A stretch of 64,000 nt of DNA, taken from NCBI GenBank assembly GCA_944321295.1, contig CALUKU010000003.1:105460-169459 (forward strand), read 5' to 3'. A program made the position numbers and the translations under genes. Positions within the stretch are counted from its first letter, which is position 1, and each line of letters begins with the position of its first letter. The notes below the pieces were generated by a model. The model was given only the letters and a program-made list of their open reading frames with translations, was not told where the DNA came from and ran no database searches. This document shows positions 7,325 through 16,077 of this stretch, piece after piece. The DNA is from an uncultured Prevotella sp. (GTDB lineage: Bacteria; Bacteroidota; Bacteroidia; Bacteroidales; Bacteroidaceae).

Positions 7325-8599
7325 ATGGTTAAACCCTTGGCAGAAAGACTCAGGCCTAAGACGCTTGACGAGTATATCGGGCAGAAGCATTTGGTAGGCT
7401 GGAACGCCGTCTTGAGGAACATGATTGAATCAGGCAGGACGGTGTCGTTCATATTGTGGGGCCCGCCGGGCGTCGGCAAGACCACGCTGGCGCTCATCGT
7501 GGCCAACCAGCTGCATGTGCCGTTCTATACGCTCAGCGCCGTGTCGAGCGGAGTGAAGGAGGTAAGGGAAGTAATAGAAAAAGCCAAGCACTCGGGCTTT
7601 TTCAACAGTAATGCGCCAATTTTATTCATCGACGAAATCCACCGTTTCAGCAAGAGTCAGCAGGATTCGCTGCTGGCGGCGGTGGAGCAGGGCGTCGTGA
7701 CGCTTATCGGCGCCACGACGGAGAACCCCTCGTTCGAGGTGATAAGGCCGCTGCTCTCGCGCTGCCAGCTGTACGTGCTGAAGCCGCTCGAGAAGGAAGA
7801 CCTGCTCGAACTGCTGCACCGTGCCGTGACCGAGGACACAGAGCTGAAGAAGCTCGACATACGCTTGGAGCAGACCGGGGCCATGCTGAGATACAGCGGT
7901 GGCGACGCCCGCAAGCTGCTCAACATCCTCGAGCTTGTGGTTGGGGCGGCTAAGGGCGAGCCGATTGTCGTCACTGACGAGTGCGTGGAGCAGTGCCTGC
8001 AGCAGAACCCGCTGGCCTACGACAAGGACGGCGAGATGCATTACGACATAATATCCGCCTTCATAAAGAGCATAAGAGGCTCTGACCCTGACGCTGCGCT
8101 GTACTGGCTGGCACGGATGATTGAGGGCGGGGAAGACCCGAAGTTCATAGCGCGCCGGCTGGTGATAAGCGCCGCCGAGGACATAGGCCTGGCCAACCCC
8201 AACGCGCTGCTGCTGGCCAACGCCGCCTTTGACGCCGTAAGCAAGATAGGATGGCCCGAGGGGCGCATACCGCTGGCAGAGGCCACGGTCTATCTGGCTA
8301 CCAGCGCCAAGAGCAACTCTGCCTACAACGGCATTGCCGAGGCGCTCAGTCTGGTGAAGAAGACGGGCAACCTGCCCGTGCCGCTGCACCTGCGCAACGC
8401 GCCGACGAAGCTGATGGCCGACCTGGGGTATCACGACGGTTACAAGTACGCCCACGACTATCCCGACAACTTCGTAGTGCAGCAGTATCTGCCCGACGGC
8501 GTAAAGGACGAGCGGATATGGCACGCGCAGCACTCGCCGGCAGAGGAGAAGATGTACCAGAGGATGTTGAAGTGCTGGGGCGACAGGTTCAGCCGATGA
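7325..8599 (+). CDS. rarA: Replication-associated recombination protein A (RarA/MgsA AAA+ ATPase)
   Basis: AAA+ ATPase related to clamp-loader subunits and eukaryotic WRNIP1; it acts at stalled replication forks. The 424-residue product has the N-terminal PLAERLRPKTLDEYIGQKHL typical of the family, Walker A GPPGVGKT (46-53), Walker B FIDEIHRF (101-108), sensor 1 GATTENPSFEV (129-139), and a C-terminal tetramerisation region (ARRLVISAAEDIGLANP; PLHLRNAPTKLM). I place the start at 7325 because the residues that follow align with the family N-terminus; the open frame upstream to 7172 overlaps the promoter. Full length, no oddities apart from the very short leader. Confidence 0.95.
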   Translation: MVKPLAERLRPKTLDEYIGQKHLVGWNAVLRNMIESGRTVSFILWGPPGVGKTTLALIVANQLHVPFYTLSAVSSGVKEVREVIEKAKHSGFFNSNAPILFIDEIHRFSKSQQDSLLAAVEQGVVTLIGATTENPSFEVIRPLLSRCQLYVLKPLEKEDLLELLHRAVTEDTELKKLDIRLEQTGAMLRYSGGDARKLLNILELVVGAAKGEPIVVTDECVEQCLQQNPLAYDKDGEMHYDIISAFIKSIRGSDPDAALYWLARMIEGGEDPKFIARRLVISAAEDIGLANPNALLLANAAFDAVSKIGWPEGRIPLAEATVYLATSAKSNSAYNGIAEALSLVKKTGNLPVPLHLRNAPTKLMADLGYHDGYKYAHDYPDNFVVQQYLPDGVKDERIWHAQHSPAEEKMYQRMLKCWGDRFSR

Positions 8600-8670
8600 C
8601 GGAGGCCGGCCGCCGTGTGAGGACGAGTATTAGCAAGGACATAATATAATAATGTGTAATTAAAGGAAAG

Positions 8671-9627
8671 ATGAAGATTGTTGTTTTAGACGGATACAGC
8701 GTGAATCCCGGCGACTTGTCGTGGGGCGCGCTTGAGGAGTGCGGCGACGTGACTGTGTATGACCGCACGGCCGCCGGCGACGTAGTCGCGCGGGCCGAAG
8801 GGGCCGACGCGCTACTGACTAACAAGGTGGTTATATCAGACGAGATAATGGCGCAGTTGCCGCAGCTGAAGTATGTAGGCGTGCTGGCTACGGGCTATAA
8901 CGTGGTTGACGTGCAGGCCGCCGCAAAGCGCGGGATTACCGTTACCAACGTGCCGGCTTACAGCACGAACAGCGTGGTGCAGATGACCTTCGCCCACCTG
9001 CTTAACATGACTAACCGCGTGGCCCACTACGCACGCGAGAACCGCGAAGGCAAGTGGAGCGCGTCTGCCGACTTCTGCTATTGGGACACTCCGCTCGACG
9101 ACCTTGCCGGGCGCACCATCGGCGTCGTCGGGCTCGGCAACATCGGCATGAAGGTTGCCTGCCTGGCGCGCGATTTCGGCATGGACGTGTTCGCATGCAC
9201 CAGCAAGAACTCGGCAAGCCTGCCCCAGGGCATACAGAAAACGACTTTCAAGGGACTGCTGGGAATAAGCGACGTGCTTACGCTGCACTGTCCGCTGACC
9301 GCGGAAACCAAGGAGATGATTAACAGGGAAACGCTCGCCCGCATGAAGAAGGGCGCCCTGCTGATAAACACGGGGCGCGGCGCGCTGGTGAACGAGGCTG
9401 ACGTGGCCGCGGCGCTGGCCGACGGACAGTTGGGCGGATATGGCGCCGACGTGATGCAGCAGGAGCCTCCGTGCGCCGACAATCCTCTGCTTAAGGCGCC
9501 CAACGCCTATCTTACACCGCACATCGCATGGGCCACTAAGTCGGCCCGCAAACGCCTTATGGCCGTAGCGGCGGCCAATGTCAAGGCCTTTGCGGAAGGC
9601 AAACCCGTCAATGTGGTAGGCCGATGA
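8671..9627 (+). CDS. D-2-hydroxyacid dehydrogenase, glycerate dehydrogenase-like
   Basis: 318-residue NAD-dependent dehydrogenase. The Rossmann motif GLGNIG is at 154-159 and the three catalytic residues of the family are in place: Arg236 in NTGRGALV, Glu265 in QQEPP and His284 in TPHIAWAT. The N-terminal MKIVVLDGYSVNPGDLSW is the pattern of HprA-like glycerate/hydroxypyruvate reductases, which act in serine and glyoxylate metabolism. No ACT domain, so it is not a regulated SerA. Its TGA overlaps the ATG of the following channel gene, so the two are coupled. Only 71 bases separate it from rarA, with no terminator seen. The exact substrate is not provable from sequence. Confidence 0.88.
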   Translation: MKIVVLDGYSVNPGDLSWGALEECGDVTVYDRTAAGDVVARAEGADALLTNKVVISDEIMAQLPQLKYVGVLATGYNVVDVQAAAKRGITVTNVPAYSTNSVVQMTFAHLLNMTNRVAHYARENREGKWSASADFCYWDTPLDDLAGRTIGVVGLGNIGMKVACLARDFGMDVFACTSKNSASLPQGIQKTTFKGLLGISDVLTLHCPLTAETKEMINRETLARMKKGALLINTGRGALVNEADVAAALADGQLGGYGADVMQQEPPCADNPLLKAPNAYLTPHIAWATKSARKRLMAVAAANVKAFAEGKPVNVVGR

Positions 9628-10253
9628 GTACGATACAGTTTGTTATCGAGTTTCTGGGAACGTTCGCTTTCGCCATATCCGGTATCCGCTGGGCGGCATA
9701 CAAGCGCTTCGACTGGTTCGGGGGCTACGTGGTGGGACTGGCGACGGCCATCGGCGGCGGAACGATAAGGGACGTAATGCTCGGCGTGACGCCGTTCTGG
9801 ATGACTAATTCGCTCTATATGATATTCACGGCGGCCGCCCTGCTGACGGTCATTGTGTTTAAGAAGGCGATTGTAAAGTTTACCAATACGTGGTTCTTGT
9901 TTGACACTTTGGGCCTTGCGCTCTTTACCGTCGCAGGTCTGCAGAAGACCCTTTACGAGGGCTTCCCTTACTGGGTGGCAATCATAATGGGATGCATCAC
10001 AGGCGCGGCGGGCGGCGTGATACGCGACGTGCTTATCAACGAGGTGCCGCTAATCTTCCGTAAGGAGATTTACGCGATAGCCTGCATATTGGGCGGAGTG
10101 GCTTACTTCTTGTGTGACAAGTTAGGTCTTGACGTCAGTTTGAACGTCATCATAAGCTTCACCGTTGTCGTGTTGGTGAGGCTTATGGCTGTTAAGTTCC
10201 ACATTTCGCTGCCGCACCTGCACGACGCCGACGACATTAACAGCGCAGCGTGA
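9624..10253 (+). CDS. TRIC-type cation channel family protein (YadS/UPF0126)
   Basis: 209-residue integral membrane protein with about seven hydrophobic segments. It has the family's two internal repeats, each marked by a glycine-rich motif followed by RD: GGGTIRD at 44-50 and GGVIRD at 130-135. Prokaryotic members of the TRIC fold form trimeric cation channels; some relatives have been linked to amino-acid (glycine) export, so the permeant is uncertain. It overlaps the preceding dehydrogenase by ATGA, suggesting a joint role or shared control. The tail SLPHLHDADDINSAA is polar and cytoplasmic. A strong terminator follows. Confidence 0.85.
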   Translation: MSTIQFVIEFLGTFAFAISGIRWAAYKRFDWFGGYVVGLATAIGGGTIRDVMLGVTPFWMTNSLYMIFTAAALLTVIVFKKAIVKFTNTWFLFDTLGLALFTVAGLQKTLYEGFPYWVAIIMGCITGAAGGVIRDVLINEVPLIFRKEIYAIACILGGVAYFLCDKLGLDVSLNVIISFTVVVLVRLMAVKFHISLPHLHDADDINSAA

Positions 10254-10311
10254 GCACCCGTCGGTATGTGTCTGAAAACCAAATGGTTATACCATAACCG
10301 CTTGACTTAAT

Positions 10312-10352
10312 GCAAAAGGCCGCCGTTCGCATTGCGAACGGCGGCCTTTTGC
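10312..10352 (+). terminator. Terminator hairpin after the channel gene
   Basis: A 41-base near-perfect palindrome: arms GCAAAAGGCCGCCGTTCGCA and its complement, differing only at the central base. The right arm ends CCTTTTGC and forms the first unit of the 22-bp array that follows. Confidence 0.8.
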
Positions 10353-10407
10353 GTTCCCGTAGGTTGCCTTTTGCGCGACTAAAGACAACCTTTTGCAGGC
10401 GTGCATT
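10342..10407 (+). repeat. 22-bp-period degenerate array (locus A)
   Basis: The 8-mer CCTTTTGC occurs at 10345-10352, 10367-10374 and 10389-10396, spaced exactly 22 bases apart, with unrelated bases between. A degenerate copy (CCGTTCGC) lies 22 bases before the first. Similar arrays are at 21796-21868, 31934-32020 and 52036-52211. Confidence 0.7.
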
Positions 10408-10435
10408 TAGCTGTGCCGAGCTAAATGCACGCCTG
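10396..10435 (-). terminator. Terminator hairpin of the dnaN-recN run
   Basis: Perfect 17-base arms (10396-10412 and 10419-10435, core GGCGTGCATTTAGCT) with loop GTGCCG. It lies 5 bases downstream of the protease-TPR stop codon on the minus strand. Confidence 0.75.
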
Positions 10436-10440
10436 TTGGG

Positions 10441-12120
10441 TTATTGTTGCTTGGTGTATTTGTCGATGAACGATTGCGCCTGGGCGTTGCCGAGTTGCTT
10501 GGCTTTCTCGAGGTTGGCCAGTCCGGTGGTCATGTCGTCTTTGCCTATCTGCGCCAGACCGAGTATCAAGTATCCGTCGGAGTATTCCGGCGCCAGTTCG
10601 ATACACTTGTTGGCGGTCATTATTGCGTCGTCGGTCAGGTTGACGCGGAGCTGCAGCGAGGCCATCTCGGCATAGTAGGTGGGCTCCTCGGGGGCCAGCA
10701 CTATCGCCGTGGCGATGTCGCGCAGGGCCTGCTGGTATAGCTTCGCTTTAATCTCGGTTTGGCCGCGCACGTAGTAGAATTGCGCCCCGAGCTGGCGGCC
10801 GGCAAGGATTTCGTAACGGGCGTAGTCGAACACGGCCTGCCTGAAGCTGTCGACGGCGTTGTAAGCCTCGGCCCGGGCGAGGACGTAGGGTGCCGCCTCG
10901 CGCATGCGCAGCGTGTCGGTGTTGTTGATGGCGCTGTCGAGCAGGGCTATTATCTCCTGCTGCGGCGCCTTCATCATGATTTTGCACTGTGCGGCCTCGT
11001 AGAACAGTTCGGGGTTGTGCAGTGATGTCTTGACGAGCTGCGTGAAAGCGTCGTAAGCCTGTTGGTAGTTCCCTTTGGCGAATGTTATCTGCGCCTGCTG
11101 GTGCTGGTAGGTGGGTTGCGGGTTTATGGCGTATGCCTTGTCGGTTTCCTCGGCTGCCTTGTCGAGCGTCCACTGCTTGTATGACAGGGCGGGATTGAAC
11201 ATCAGGTTGTCGTATATCAGTTTGCCGTAGCCGGCGTGCGCCTCGTCCTTCTGCTCGGCTTGCTTTATCGCCGCTTCCATGGTCTTTGACGCTCCCTCAT
11301 AGTCGTTGCCGCCGGCCTGCAGGCGTGCCATGGCCGAATATCCGTCGACTACGGTAGGATGCTGCTCGAGAAAGTCGCTTATTATCGCCGGACGCTTTAC
11401 CGAGTCGCCTTCCTGCTCTGCCATTATCAACATGAAGCGGGCCTGTTGCAGGTCTTGCGGCAGTGCCGGCGCAATGCCTATTTGCCGCAGGGCTGGGTCG
11501 TTGAGTGCAAAGCCTGTGGTTGTGAGGCTGTTGGCGAAGCGGGCGTCGGTTGCGTGGATGTCGGTCGATGCCGTTGAGGGCTTAAGTATTCCGATCATCT
11601 CTCCTGCGGCGTTGACGAACGGGCACGACGTAGAGCCGTCGGGCGCCTGCATGGCGAAGATGTAATAAGAATACTTCTCCATGAAGGTTTCAACGCTTTT
11701 CACCGTGGCGGCCACCGGTTGCTGGCCGCCCTTTCCGCCATACGTCACCAGCCAGACGGCTTCGCCGCCCTTGGCCGGAGTCGAGGCTAAGGCCAGCGGT
11801 TTGGCCTTTATACCGTTTACCTTGAACTTAGCTATGTTGTATAGCTCGTTCGCACCGAGCATGCGCGTCACTTCGGCCTGACGTCCCTTGGCGTCGGTCA
11901 CCACGGCGCGCGCCGCACCGAGAAACGGCTTCAGCGAGCTGACAGCTGTGCCGTCGGCCGACGTGAAGACGCCGTTGCTTTCGGCAAGAACGGTGCCGTC
12001 AGCCTTGTACGTAGTGAGTTTGAACACTGAGTTTGCCGCCTCTTTCACGCCTGAAGGCTGTGCCAGGCACGGCGTGAGGACGGCCATTAACGTTGCGATA
12101 AATGTGATTATGTGTTTCAT
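10441..12120 (-). CDS. Secreted trypsin-fold pseudoprotease with TPR repeats
   Basis: 559 residues with a signal peptide (cleavage near CLAQ, residue 21), so periplasmic. Residues 25-200 read like an HtrA/trypsin-type domain: GVFTSADGTAVSSLKPFLGA (50-69) matches the strand that normally ends in the catalytic His, NIAKFKV (95-101) the Asp strand, and GSTSCPFVN (162-170) the GNSGGPLVN serine loop. At each catalytic position the residue is changed: Lys64, Asn95 and Thr164. From about residue 225 onward come five to six TPR-like helical repeats (e.g. YYEMASLQLRVN, SDGYLILGLAQIGKDD). It is likely a binding or scaffold protein, not an enzyme; the alignment to the fold is my inference. It ends the run that starts at dnaN. 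Confidence 0.75.
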   Translation of the reverse strand: MKHIITFIATLMAVLTPCLAQPSGVKEAANSVFKLTTYKADGTVLAESNGVFTSADGTAVSSLKPFLGAARAVVTDAKGRQAEVTRMLGANELYNIAKFKVNGIKAKPLALASTPAKGGEAVWLVTYGGKGGQQPVAATVKSVETFMEKYSYYIFAMQAPDGSTSCPFVNAAGEMIGILKPSTASTDIHATDARFANSLTTTGFALNDPALRQIGIAPALPQDLQQARFMLIMAEQEGDSVKRPAIISDFLEQHPTVVDGYSAMARLQAGGNDYEGASKTMEAAIKQAEQKDEAHAGYGKLIYDNLMFNPALSYKQWTLDKAAEETDKAYAINPQPTYQHQQAQITFAKGNYQQAYDAFTQLVKTSLHNPELFYEAAQCKIMMKAPQQEIIALLDSAINNTDTLRMREAAPYVLARAEAYNAVDSFRQAVFDYARYEILAGRQLGAQFYYVRGQTEIKAKLYQQALRDIATAIVLAPEEPTYYAEMASLQLRVNLTDDAIMTANKCIELAPEYSDGYLILGLAQIGKDDMTTGLANLEKAKQLGNAQAQSFIDKYTKQQ

Positions 12121-12130
12121 CGTTGTCCTT

Positions 12131-13810
12131 TTATTTTGTCTTGAGCAATTCTTTGGCGTTGCTTATGGCGGCGTCGGTTATTTCAGAGCCGCTTAGCATT
12201 TGGGCAATCTCTGTCACGCGCTGGTCGGGCGTCAGTATGCACATGCGGCTGGTGGTGCCGTCGGCCCCTTCCTCTTTGTACACCTTATAGTGCGTTGAGC
12301 CTTTTGCCGCTATTTGGGGCAGGTGTGTTATGCTGATTACCTGACGTTCGTTGTCGGCCATTTCCTGCATTATGTCGGCCATCTTCTCGGCTATTTTGCC
12401 GCTGACGCCTGTGTCTATTTCGTCGAAAATGATAGTGGGCAGTTTCACGGCGCCGCTTATCATCGCCTTGAGCGACAGCATTACGCGGGCAATCTCGCCG
12501 CCGGAGGCCACTTGGGCTACGGGCTGCATGGGCGTGCTCGTGTTGGCGCTGAAGAGGAAAGCCACCTTGTCGTGTCCGTTGCAGCCAAGCTCCTTCGGTT
12601 CTATCGACACGGCGAAGCGTATTTTGGGGATACCGAGCGGAATGAGGCGGTCGGGCATTTCCTTTTCAATCTTCCGGGCGGCGGCCGTGCGCACGGTGGT
12701 CAGCTTGTCGGCCAGCAGCCCGCATTTGTCGGCAAGTTGCCGTTCGCGTTCGAGCAGGGCAGACATTGTTTCGTCGCTGTTGTCAATCGCGTTGAGCTTG
12801 TCCTCAAACTCGGCCTGCAGCGAAAGAAGTTCTTCAACGTTGGCTGCGCTGTGTTTTTTCTCGAGCGTATATATCTTATCAAGTTTTGAATTTACCTCTT
12901 CAAGCCGGCGCGGGTCAAACTCTATGTTTGCAGCGTTTGCGCCTATTTCCTGTAATATGTCCTTCAGCTCGATGAAGCAGCTCTCCATGCGCTCTGCGGC
13001 AGATTTAGCTTCGGGATATATTTCGGTAATGCCGTCAAGCGAGCGGACGGCCTCTTTCAGCCTGTCGGTCACTCCGCCGTTATCGCTTGCGGCGGCGTCG
13101 CCTGCGCCGAGGATGTTCTCTACGTTGTAAAGGGCTGTCTTTATGTCTTCTACGTGGCTGAGCATGTCGCTTTCATGTTCAAGCTCTTCCTGTAGCCCGG
13201 GACTTAGGTTGGCTTCCTTCAGCTCGTTTAGTTGGAAGCGTATGAAGTCTTCGTTCCTCTTGTTTTCTTCGGCATATTCCTGCATGTGCTTGACTTCCTT
13301 CCTTGCTGCGTTGTACGCGGCGAAGTTTTCCTGATATTCGGACAACAGCTGTTTGTCGTCGGCAATGATGTCGATGACGTTCAGCTGGAAGTCTTCCTCG
13401 CTGAGCATGAGATTTTGGTGCTGGCTGTGGATGTCTACAAGTTGCTCTCCCAGCGAGCGGATTACCGTAAGCGGCACCGGCGTGTCGTTAATGAAGGCTC
13501 GGCTTTTGCCTGCCGGGCTTATCTCGCGACGTAAGATGCAGTCGTCGGCATCATAATCTATTCCGTTGTCGTTGAAGAAACTTTGCATGCCGTAGCGGCT
13601 GATGTCGAAATGTGCTTCGATGACACATTTGCGCGTGTTGAGCTTTATGCATTTTGTGTCGGCCCGCTGCCCTAGCAGCAGGTTGATGGCTCCAAGGATG
13701 ATACTCTTGCCCGCTCCGGTTTCGCCGGTGATTACTGAAAAACCCTTGTTGACTGGGATGTCAAGGGTGTCAATCAGCGTGAAGTTGTTGATATATAATT
13801 GTTTAAGCAT
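12131..13810 (-). CDS. recN: DNA repair protein RecN
   Basis: SMC-like ATPase that helps repair double-strand breaks. The 559-residue product has an N-terminal ATPase half with Walker A GETGAGKS (29-36), a central coiled-coil region, and a C-terminal half with the ABC signature region VASGGEIARVMLSLK and Walker B TIIFDEIDTGVSG. Length and order fit the family. It lies 10 bases before the next gene and 21 bases after porD on the minus strand, so it is part of the dnaN-to-protease transcription run. No oddities. Confidence 0.96.
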   Translation of the reverse strand: MLKQLYINNFTLIDTLDIPVNKGFSVITGETGAGKSIILGAINLLLGQRADTKCIKLNTRKCVIEAHFDISRYGMQSFFNDNGIDYDADDCILRREISPAGKSRAFINDTPVPLTVIRSLGEQLVDIHSQHQNLMLSEEDFQLNVIDIIADDKQLLSEYQENFAAYNAARKEVKHMQEYAEENKRNEDFIRFQLNELKEANLSPGLQEELEHESDMLSHVEDIKTALYNVENILGAGDAAASDNGGVTDRLKEAVRSLDGITEIYPEAKSAAERMESCFIELKDILQEIGANAANIEFDPRRLEEVNSKLDKIYTLEKKHSAANVEELLSLQAEFEDKLNAIDNSDETMSALLERERQLADKCGLLADKLTTVRTAAARKIEKEMPDRLIPLGIPKIRFAVSIEPKELGCNGHDKVAFLFSANTSTPMQPVAQVASGGEIARVMLSLKAMISGAVKLPTIIFDEIDTGVSGKIAEKMADIMQEMADNERQVISITHLPQIAAKGSTHYKVYKEEGADGTTSRMCILTPDQRVTEIAQMLSGSEITDAAISNAKELLKTK

Positions 13811-13831
13811 TGTTTGGCTTTACGGGATTGT

Positions 13832-14734
13832 TTATTCTTTAATCTTGTCCCAATAGTTGCTTTGCGAAGCGTTGATTGAGAAAAGTGTTTCATACACGGC
13901 CTCTTTCTCTTTCTGCGTCCCTTTACCTTTGTATATGTTGCTTAATTCGTCTTTCTTGTAATCGGTCCATATCTGCGGCAGCGAGCTTAGAGGCTTGTCC
14001 TCGTGTACTTTTTTCAGGTGGGTTTCCAGTGCAGTGGATATGTTTGTACGTCCGCGGTCGGCGTTGTTTGCCATCTCGTCGAGTCCAGTGCGGTAATAGT
14101 CGTATTGCAGTTGACGGAACGGCTGCATGGCTCCGTCCATGTAGTCGTTGATGATAGCGAAACGGTTGCGGTCGTTCTCAAATGCCTTCCACCCTGTAAA
14201 GTTCAAGTTCTGGGCGTTGTTTACGAGGTTAAGGCACCTCTGCAGCACGTCCTCTCCGCCCATTGGCGAGAAGCTGTCAAGGTCGAGTCCGATGATGAGA
14301 TAGGCGTAATATGCTATTAAGGCCGTAAGTTGGTTGTCTACGGTTTCTTCGTTGAAGTTGAGCTGGTCGAATTGTGCGAATTCAAAGTTGAAGTCGCCGT
14401 CCTGGTTGTTGTAAAGTGTTGAGGTGTAAGCGGAGTTGTAGACCGGGCGGTTGGCTTGTATCAATGCCGTACAGGTGAACATGTTCGTTGATTGGTCATA
14501 CTTTGTCACGGTTATGTTGAAGTTGCAGACTATGCGTTCGTTCTTCTGAAACTGCAGCGAAGTCCATTGCTTGTCGTTGATGAATTGCTCAAGAGTCTGC
14601 TGCAGGTTCTCGAACACGCTTGCGTCGGTGCCTTGTATCTGGTTGTGGTTGATGGTTACCTTGGCCTGCAACTCTTGAGCATTTACTCTGCAGGCAAATG
14701 TGGAAAGGCAGATTATTAAAAGTAGCAACCTCAT
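13832..14734 (-). CDS. porD: Type IX secretion system protein PorD (DUF4835)
   Basis: 300-residue exported protein: signal peptide MRLLLLIICLSTFACRVNAQ, then a mainly beta N-terminal part (LQAKVTINHNQIQGTDASVF) and a helical C-terminal part (AQNLNFTGWKAFENDRNR). This is the DUF4835/PorD pattern: the family is restricted to Bacteroidetes and needed for type IX secretion in Porphyromonas. The position between coaBC and recN is the usual one in this phylum. Its presence fits the T9SS-type sorting domains seen at 18909 and 34200 in this window. Function is assigned by family and neighbourhood. Confidence 0.85.
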   Translation of the reverse strand: MRLLLLIICLSTFACRVNAQELQAKVTINHNQIQGTDASVFENLQQTLEQFINDKQWTSLQFQKNERIVCNFNITVTKYDQSTNMFTCTALIQANRPVYNSAYTSTLYNNQDGDFNFEFAQFDQLNFNEETVDNQLTALIAYYAYLIIGLDLDSFSPMGGEDVLQRCLNLVNNAQNLNFTGWKAFENDRNRFAIINDYMDGAMQPFRQLQYDYYRTGLDEMANNADRGRTNISTALETHLKKVHEDKPLSSLPQIWTDYKKDELSNIYKGKGTQKEKEAVYETLFSINASQSNYWDKIKE

Positions 14735-14773
14735 ATATCGAGTTCGGGTTTTTCGTTAAATGAATGTTTGTGG

Positions 14774-15967
14774 TTATAAAAGTTTCGACAATTCGTCGAT
14801 GATGTCGCAGGCTACGTCGTGCTTACTCTTTTTTCCGTATTCCTTCACGTCGGTGCCGGTGATGATTTTTATTTGGTTGTCATCGGTCCTGAAAGTTGTC
14901 CCTTCGTTGCGTGTGGAGTTGAGCACGATGAAGTCGAGGTTCTTTTTAACAAGTTTGCTTTTTGCGTTAGCGTCTTCGTTGTCTGTTTCGAGCGCGAAGC
15001 CTACGAGTATTTGTCCTTGACGTTTACGCCTTCCAACTTCCTCGGCTATGTCTTGCGTGGGGCTGAGGCGGATGACAAGGTCGTCTTTTTCACGCTTGAT
15101 TTTCCTGTCGGCAGCATTTTCAGGCTTGAAGTCGGCTACTGCCGCGCATAATATAGCGGCGTCGCATTTGTCGAATTCGCTTGTTGCAGCGTTATACATA
15201 TCTTGGCAACTCTCTACGTTTATGCGTCTTATTTGCTTGCTGCAACTTAAGCTTACCGGTCCGCTGACAAGCGTAACGTCTGCGCCGCGCCTTGCACATT
15301 CTTCGGCAATGGCGAAACCCATCTTTCCGCTTGAATAGTTGCCGATAAACCTCACGGGGTCAATCTTCTCGTAAGTGGGACCGGCGGTTATCATTATATG
15401 CTTGCCTTTTAATTCGTCTTTCTTGTCGTAAAAGTAAAGTTCAAGCGCTTTGATGATGTTTTCAGGTTCATCCATTCGTCCTTTTCCCTCAAGGCCGCTG
15501 GCAAGGAAACCGCTTTGCGGCTCAATGATAATGTTGCCGTAAGACCGCAGTTTGTCAAGGTTCTTCTGCGTTGACGGATGGGCGTACATGTCCAAGTCCA
15601 TTGCAGGGGCGACGAATACAGGAGCTTTCATTGAAAGGTAAGTGGTTATCAGCATGTTGTCAGCTATGCCGTTAGCCATTTTTCCTATTGTGCTTGCCGT
15701 GCAAGGGGCAATCAGCATGGCGTCGGCCCATAGTCCTAAGTCGACGTGCGAGTTCCATGTACCGTCGCGCTGTGAGAAGAATTCGCTGATGACGGGTTTG
15801 TGTGTCAGGGCCGACAAGGTTATGGGAGTGATAAACTCTTTTCCGGCCGGCGTGATTACCGTCTGCACTTCGGCACCTTGCTTTATCAGTCCGCGGATTA
15901 TCAGGCATGCTTTATATGCGGCTATGCTTCCTGTTATTCCGAGTACTATTTTCTTACCTTTCAACAT
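14774..15967 (-). CDS. coaBC: Bifunctional phosphopantothenoylcysteine decarboxylase / phosphopantothenate-cysteine ligase
   Basis: Coenzyme A synthesis enzyme, 397 residues. The N-terminal flavoprotein half (CoaC) shows GITGSIAAYKA, the His-containing SHVDLGLWAD, APCTASTIGKMANGIADN and the substrate motif PAMDLDMY. The C-terminal half (CoaB) starts near residue 185 with HIMITAGPTYEKIDPVRFIG and NYSSGKMG, which form the nucleotide-binding ligase part. It joins phosphopantothenate with cysteine using CTP and then decarboxylates the product. Full length. It sits between the exonuclease gene and porD; a hairpin region lies just upstream (15974-16077). Confidence 0.96.
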   Translation of the reverse strand: MLKGKKIVLGITGSIAAYKACLIIRGLIKQGAEVQTVITPAGKEFITPITLSALTHKPVISEFFSQRDGTWNSHVDLGLWADAMLIAPCTASTIGKMANGIADNMLITTYLSMKAPVFVAPAMDLDMYAHPSTQKNLDKLRSYGNIIIEPQSGFLASGLEGKGRMDEPENIIKALELYFYDKKDELKGKHIMITAGPTYEKIDPVRFIGNYSSGKMGFAIAEECARRGADVTLVSGPVSLSCSKQIRRINVESCQDMYNAATSEFDKCDAAILCAAVADFKPENAADRKIKREKDDLVIRLSPTQDIAEEVGRRKRQGQILVGFALETDNEDANAKSKLVKKNLDFIVLNSTRNEGTTFRTDDNQIKIITGTDVKEYGKKSKHDVACDIIDELSKLL

Positions 15968-15973
15968 ATAGTA

Positions 15974-16077
15974 TGGTTATGTGGTTTTACGGTTATGCGG
16001 TTGTGAGGTTTTGTGGTGTCTGTCGGTTTGTAACAATCAGATGGCCGTGCAACCTCACAACCGAAAATATCATAACC
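15974..16077. repeat. Long imperfect inverted repeat between exonuclease and coaBC genes
   Basis: Arms CGGTTGTGAGGTT (15998-16010) and its complement (16051-16063) pair perfectly; an outer GGTTATG/CATAACC pair extends the structure. The left side also repeats GGTT every 6-9 bases. It may act as an attenuator within the operon. Confidence 0.5.
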
